Source: Hirudo medicinalis (taxonomy: Eukaryota > Annelida > Clitellata > Hirudinida > Hirudinidae). Taken from it: a DNA stretch of 35,232 bases. The stretch spans positions 101,677 through 136,908 of the forward strand of contig MPNW01000122.1 in assembly GCA_011800805.1 (NCBI GenBank), given 5' to 3'. The position numbers and the translations under genes were made by a program. This document shows, piece after piece, positions 22,311-35,232 of this stretch (position 1 is its first letter; each line of letters opens with the position of its first letter). The notes beneath the pieces were generated by a model. It was not told the origin of the DNA and made no database searches. It was given only the letters and a program-made list of their open reading frames with translations.

Positions 22311-22582
22311 GGTCACTATCATCAACGCCAACATTGCCATCATCGTCACCAAGATCAGTATCGTCATCAACATGATTATCATGAATTTCAGTAATTATGC
22401 AACAAAACTATCAGAAACTACCACAGCCACAATCATTATCACCATCATCAAGGCCATCTTCACCTTGAAATCGATATTCACTTTATATAATATTCACATT
22501 AATAAGCGGTGTTATTGGTAAATTATCAAAATACTTCTTCGTCTACTCAACTCCATCTTGAAAAGCTAGGAAATTCTTGCAT

Positions 22583-22845
22583 CCACCCACCCATCCATCC
22601 ATCCATCCATCCATCCATCCATCCATCCATCCATCCATCCATCTATCATTCGAGCTACCTACCAGCTAACACACGCGATATTGCAATGAGCGCAATTGGA
22701 CTGGGAATNCATCCTTTTTACTATTCATCCGTCAGTCCATCCGTCCGACTGTCCATCCATCCACCAGTCCGTCAGCCCATCAATCCATCCATCAGGCCGT
22801 CCGGCCCATCAATCCATCCATCCATCCATCCATCCATCCATCTAT
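22583..22845. repeat. ATCC tetranucleotide arrays around an N
   Basis: About 14 CATC-CATC units at 22583-22640, a 70-base non-repetitive segment ending at the N at 22709, then a degenerate array (22714-22845) with GTCC, GTCA and GGCC variants. The N may mark an unresolved repeat length. Both arrays end in ATCTATCATTCGA. Confidence 0.85.
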
Positions 22846-23067
22846 CATTCGAAAACCGCTTACTCCTGAGATGTTTTTCTGAGCACGTAGCGATGTGGAT
22901 TTCCAACAATTTTTTATGAAATCGTGGAAAATCACGAGTACAATGCGGAAGAATTTCATCACCTCAACATCGTCGTCGTTGCATTAAAAATAACATCAAA
23001 ATGGAGAATTAAAAGAAATATAAAAAAAAAATCAAGTGGGGGATTTAAGAATTTGGAGTGCGAATCC

Positions 23068-23108
23068 TCACCATCATCTTCGTCGTCATCGTCGTCGTCA
23101 TCACCTCC

Positions 23109-23139
<31 letters not shown>

Positions 23140-23472
23140 CCATAGACTTTTACCAGCATTAAATCTTTAGGTGAGCTTAATAAATAAATATTTCACCAAT
23201 AAAAAGAGGTGATGACGAAGATGGATTGTTCGTGCAAACAAGCTGGAGATGATGATGACGATGATGATGATGACGATGACGATGATGATGATGATGATGA
23301 TGATGACGATGACGATGACGATGATGATGATGATGAGCCGTTTCACGACCACGGTCGACGTGGTGCCTCCATTATCGCTTAAGATGGAGGAAAAGTAGCT
23401 GGAAAATGTCATCGATTTCTTCGTAGTTCAATCCACATGCTGTTGGTGATGATGACGATGACGACGATGATT
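23068..23472. repeat. cluster of ATC / GAT-GAC microsatellites
   Basis: Three separate tracts: ATC/GTC at 23068-23145, GAT/GAC at 23246-23335 and GATGACGATGACGACGATGAT near 23446-23472. The strand bearing GAT changes between the first and the later tracts. Confidence 0.85.
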
Positions 23473-23610
23473 TCAAGTTGTTTTCTTAATAAATGAATTA
23501 TTACTCAAATTAATACCAATACTTCCGATTCAACTTAAGTTTAATTGGATTTGTAATTAATTACAATCACGCTTGGATTGGAATATCAAATTCGTGTGTT
23601 CAATGTTGTT

Positions 23611-23682
23611 TCATCTGCAGATTTTAAGTTTAAAGATTCGATCCTCGTTAGAAGCATCCAGCGAATCGTCTGCTAAGAAAAC
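23611..23682 (+). other. putative 5' UTR segment and splice acceptor of the G-beta gene
   Basis: TCATCTGCAG at 23611-23620 is a good splice acceptor 63 bases before the ATG. This is the usual arrangement when a gene has an untranslated first exon further upstream. The donor exon is not identified. Confidence 0.4.
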
Positions 23683-30935
<7,253 letters not shown>

Positions 30936-33631
30936 GCTCATAACATTAAAAAGAAAAAGTGTCTAACTGATGGGGATGGAAGCGCGTCATAGCGGTTCGC
31001 CATTTTTGTGGTTATTCGTAGCGTAACGCAAAATCTAATTCATTTTCATTAGACAAGTTACCGTCGTTATAAAAAGAAAACAATTAGAAAATCGAAGAAA
31101 ATTCTACGTTCGACAGATACTATTCACTCTTTGCTGAATGGACTCAGTTACATTTCGACTGCTGGCCTATGATTTACCCTCGGCATCATCGACTATTTAA
31201 AACTCCATGGATGGTTTGAAGTTGCCAATTCTCGCTGGTTTTCGACGTTTCGACATCATCCTTATTAACCTCATCGTCGTAATAATAAAAATTATTATAA
31301 TATTAATATTAACGTAATATTTATGGTTTCGAATCATCCTCAGCATCGTCGTCGTTGTCATGATTGTCTACCTTCCATCTGATGCCCAAATCACGGACAG
31401 ATCGAAACCAATTCTTTCAATGTTTTCCCAGCGCGATGTTCTTATTTATTCTCCGATGTGTTTTCTATCAATTTCCATGCTATTTACTCGTTTGCATCCA
31501 ACTCGATGATTTCAGCGCGAGAGTCGGTTGTCCTTCCTGTCTCCAACACGCTTCTTCGTCGGCGCCAGACACACAACCTAATCAACGAATATGCTTGTTC
31601 GTCCCTTGTAAAAGTGATTTGTGCTCGAATATATGAAATGAAATTTGGAGGATTCGAAATCTCATCGTGTAATTTTGTGTCTGCTAATTTCAACCCTTTT
31701 CCTCTTTTCAGGATTATTATTAATCTGATAGTTGTGTCATCGAATGGTTGACGTCCGCTTGTTTTTATTTTGAGAGGACAACTTGCTCTGAGATCGTTCG
31801 ATAGTTTCGTGTCTAATTACAACTACTGATTTCGTTATTATGAATTGTAGTATCGCTCTATTACTCTTCGCCAGGTACGATAAAAAGTGTCCATGCTAAG
31901 CTTTGTATAAATGTGAAGAAATTGTGTCAAATTGTTTCAAAAATATTTTTATTTGTACAATAAACTTTATAAAGAATTAGTTAGTCTGGATATCTCTTAA
32001 AGACGTGGTGAATGGATTATCATATGGAAAGCATGTGAATTCCAAGAGAACAGGACTACAGCAGACTGCTGTCGTATTGATCTGTTTACTTTTAACCTTT
32101 CGTAAAATAATTTTTAAAGTGTTTGTTTCTTTCTAAAATAGTATTTAAAGAGAACTTTATTTGAAAGATTTATTTAAAGGGATTTGTTTAAACTAAAAAG
32201 GATTAGCAATTAAGACATGTTTGCCTAATTTGATTCAATTAATTTCAATAAACTCGCGAAGGAAATTAATGTCGCCAAGTTGTTGCAGTGAAGATTGAAT
32301 AATTTCATTAGGTACAAAAGTCATGTCATTTCTTCGGCTGAATGTTGACCTAACCTTTTAAAATACTTATCTAATACCAGAATCTGCTGCTGTAAGACTT
32401 CATCTAATCACTTTAAATTATCGGTTAATCAATCAATTAATTTTTTTCTTCGTTCTAAAATGTTAAACAATGTTCATAGTAAACGTACAGCTTAAGTATA
32501 ACAAGAAACTGAAATTCCGAACGCCTTTTGTGTCACGTAGGATTGGAACTTCAAGAAAATGATTTTTAAAAAGAAAACCGAGTATTTATTTTAAAATAAT
32601 TTATCTTTTTTAAACTTTGCATCAAATCTTCTGAATTCTTCATTTTTGTCTTGAATTAAATGGTTGATTCTTGAGTCATGGAGAAGCATGCAGAGAGAAA
32701 TGGTTATCAAAAGTTGCGTATCATCTGAGCTGTCTGAGAGCGGCACGATCATTATCTGCTCTACACTTAGGGTTTGCTGCATCACTTTCAACTTAAGGGA
32801 GTGCCAATCTGAACTTTATAAATGAATCAATTTGTTAAATCGTTAAACCGACTGGGCCAGCTAATAATACTGTAATAATGGACGGGTGTCAATGCATGCC
32901 GAATTAATAGTTGATTTTATTCAGTAATTATTCAGTTAAGTGGGTGCTCTTACCTTTAAATAAAACACTTACGATATCCCTACAATCAATTATTGAGCAC
33001 CTATCACTTGCTTAGTCGGATCTTCTGGGATTTGTGGGATGCTATAACCTTAATTAGCTGTCATAACGTTGCCTTAGAAAGATTCGAAATATAACAATAT
33101 AAACTTAATCAACATAAACTTAATTACAAAATTTAATTAATAATTTGTCGCCTCAACAATACTCGTTTAAGTTAACATTTTAACAGAATATGATACATTT
33201 AGAATGAAATTACAATCTCACAATCTCGAAAAACCATTACTCTAGTCATGAATTTCAAGCCAATAACACCAACTCATAAATTAGATGATTACCTACAAGA
33301 AATTAATAGACATCCTGGAATGGCAGTGATGCTTGAAAAAGGTGAATTTAAATTACTTTCTGAAGAACAATGTAGTATAAAACATTTAACATTTATAATT
33401 TTTTGGCAAACAATCCTTCAGCAAGGATGTTGAATAAAACTAGTAACTGTTAGTAAACTCAAATATATACTCCGAATGTAAATGCAAATAACTCTTATAT
33501 CAATTTAATTTCAATTAAAAGATTTCTAATTCAAATTTAAGATGAAATAAAAATAAAAAGAAATCTTCAAGAAAGGAAACTTAATTGGTATAACCAGTAT
33601 TTCAACCTGAAAAATCGAAAATAGAAAAAAT
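30936..33631. other. intergenic stretch and likely G-beta 3' UTR
   Basis: Candidate polyadenylation signals for the G-beta gene are AATAAA at 31284-31289 and at 31959-31964; the second gives a 3' UTR of about 1 kb. Beyond 31990 I see AT-rich sequence without a supported gene. A 61-codon plus-strand reading frame at 33248-33433 is not low-complexity but matches nothing I recognise. ATTAAA on the minus strand (33504-33509) could serve the cholinesterase-like gene. Confidence 0.5.
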
Positions 33632-35232
33632 TCAAAATATTTTGTCATAAGATTTAACATTACTTTGGAGGTTATCCCAGAAGTTGCACTCTTGTTTCCT
33701 GAGTTCTCTTCCGATTGCATTATTTGCATGTAGCTTATTAGCATTTAGTTCGATGTATTCCTGACTATCAGCTGTAAATTTGGGCCAACTCACGTTTATA
33801 AAACGTGGCGAATCACTGTTAGGATTTCTGAAAAATTTCAATTGTTCACAAAATAACCTCAATTATATAAAATCTTGTCTAAATGCACGCAAACCTAGCT
33901 AACCCTGTTTTTGCAAAATTACTCCAATATGAGATCATTATCCGGCTAAGAGTACGTTCTTCTAGGGTGTAATTAAGATGATATTTGAGTGCATCACCTA
34001 ACACGAACAAGATTTCATCTCCGTGTAATACGCCCATCCATTCTGGCCATTCGTGTTGGACGATACGCTGATTGAAGTAGTAAGCGTATACATCCTGACC
34101 TGCCGATGCATAAGCACGAGCAAATGAGTTGACGTGGCAGACCAATTTGTTATCAGCAATTGCCATGTCCAAGGCATGAATGTTTTCTAATTGATTTCTG
34201 TATTCTGATTCATTCGTGTAAGAAGGATTGTAAATGGATTTCATAGCTGCCAATGTCTCTTCTGGCGTTATAGTTGGATACCTAGGGTAATAACTGAACA
34301 ATCTATTGAAACTAATTTCGTATTGTTCTTGTGTCATTGAAATCGAATCTAAAGTTAGCAGTTGTGGAAATTCATAGATGAGAAAATATGACCCTTCATT
34401 AGCATTAGTTCCGAGTAGAATGGGGCACTTTTTAAATTCATGACGTTCCATCAATTTAGCAGGATCATCAGGAATTAAATCTCCATCAATCACAGGCAGA
34501 AGTGGGAGCTGCAGAAACCCTTGCACTATCCACTGATTGAAATTAATAGTTTGAGCTGGTTTCGCCTTCACGCAGTTCATAGTTTGGGTAATATCAGATA
34601 TGTTTTCGTTAACATCCAGGCATTCTACAGCCATCAAGAAGGTTTTTGATCTGTTCAGAGCTTCTGTCATCGTTAATGTAATTACGGGTATATTTGCTGA
34701 GCCGCTCTGAAGTATTGCTCTATTGAATTTATTTCCGCTCAGAGGCGACAAAAGATGCAAACTGACGCTGACTGCTCCTGCACTTTCACCAAATATTGTC
34801 ACGTTGTTTGGATCACCTCCAAATGCAGCTATGTTGTTTTGTATCCATTGCAAACTCATCAGTTGATCTCGTAGACCGATGTTAGGTGGAGCCTGAGAAT
34901 TGTTGAGTGTGAAAAAGCCAAACGTACCCAATCTGTAATTCATACTGACTACAATCGTGTTACTCTCAGCTGCAAAATATTTACCATCATACATGTCTAA
35001 GTTGGAACTGCCACTATAGTATCCATACCATTACTGCCAACTTGGATGAATTTATTGTGTTTGAATTCTTTGGAACGTATACGTTTAGATAGAGGCAATC
35101 TTCATTCGGAAACAAAAATGAATTCCACATGCCTGTTCCTCTGAAGTCATCGCCAAACGTTGTATCGTTGTCTTGCCAACAAGGAGTTGGAATGTTTGTG
35201 GCTTCGAGGACTCCTTCCCATTTCTGAGGTGA
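33632..35232 (-). pseudogene. cholinesterase-like carboxylesterase, 3' part, frameshifted (pseudogene or assembly error)
   Basis: Type-B carboxylesterase of the cholinesterase branch, normally secreted and hydrolysing choline esters. Two exons are visible: 35232-33904 (continues beyond the window) and 33827-33632. They join in phase at KTG|NPN, the family's ...FAKTGNPN... region. Catalytic residues are present: Ser in FGESAGA, Glu in GTNANEGSYF, His in WMGVLHGDE. The Trp of GMWNSF aligns with the choline-binding Trp84 of Torpedo acetylcholinesterase, and Cys residues for all three intrachain disulfides are visible. However, near 35020 VMVW-I runs into YSGSSNLD with about 14 nt missing. This removes most of the Y-G-G-G-F oxyanion-hole motif and shifts the frame. 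The rest of the gene is intact, so the break is either recent or an assembly fault. The protein ends soon after the catalytic domain with no GPI-type tail. Confidence 0.85.

Larger units (their letters stand above)
18422..23610. other. gene-poor intergenic stretch
   Basis: No reading frame here shows a family I recognise. Contents: a strong hairpin at 18714-18734, CGT/ATC repeats near 20657-20695, AT-rich imperfect palindromes at 20870-20925, AAT repeats near 21294-21350, a structured GC-richer patch at 21380-21545, a foldback at 21926-21992, and dense ATC and ATCC repeats from 22243 to 23472. The promoter and any 5' untranslated exon of the G-beta gene should lie in this stretch; the GC-richer segment 20000-20330, ending in GAGAG|GTGAGG near 20319, is one possible place, but this is a guess. 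Confidence 0.5.

Noticed and set aside
21882..22382. 166-codon minus-strand frame rich in Met
   Set aside because: The first half is GAT-repeat translation and the second half crosses the GC-rich foldback; not a gene.
22509..22919. 136-codon frame with Ile-His-Pro-Ser repeats
   Set aside because: Translation of the ATCC arrays and crosses an N.

Overview
This is a window of nuclear DNA from an invertebrate animal. It is AT-rich. Its genes are split by many short to medium GT-AG introns, it is full of ATC/GAT-type microsatellites, and its protein-coding genes are all best matched to conserved metazoan families. There are no bacterial-style operons, ribosome-binding sites or CRISPR arrays. The retained intron-rich structures would fit a lophotrochozoan such as an annelid or leech, but that is an inference and not something the sequence proves.

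Layout. 1-3700: repeats and no gene I can support, including a 20-bp tandem array and a 127-bp exact duplication around an N. 3702-3913 (+): last coding exon of a CD164/endolyn-like sialomucin. 4945-13377 (-): a complete 13-exon macoilin gene (667 aa), converging tail to tail with the CD164-like gene. 13378-13999: a 622-bp head-to-head promoter region. 14000-18297 (+): a complete 9-exon DDOST/OST48 gene (436 aa), whose seventh intron carries a 1.4-kb hAT-like transposon with terminal repeats and a target-site duplication. 18298-23682: gene-poor DNA with hairpins, a GC-rich foldback and dense microsatellites. 23683-30935 (+): a complete 8-exon G-protein beta subunit gene of the GNB1-4 type (341 aa), with a Z-DNA-prone tract and a decayed transposase in its introns. 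30936-33631: no supported gene. 33632-35232 (-): the 3' part of a cholinesterase-like gene, running off the window edge and carrying a 14-nt deletion at the oxyanion-hole motif.

The genes do not form one pathway. Macoilin (endoplasmic reticulum membrane of neurons in studied animals), DDOST (N-glycosylation in the ER), a G-beta subunit (signalling) and a cholinesterase-like enzyme (secreted) are ordinary neighbours in an animal genome. I found no convincing new biological system. The most useful observations are the damaged cholinesterase, the intronic hAT element, the transposase relic, and the high share of introns with a pyrimidine at donor position +3 (13 of 28).
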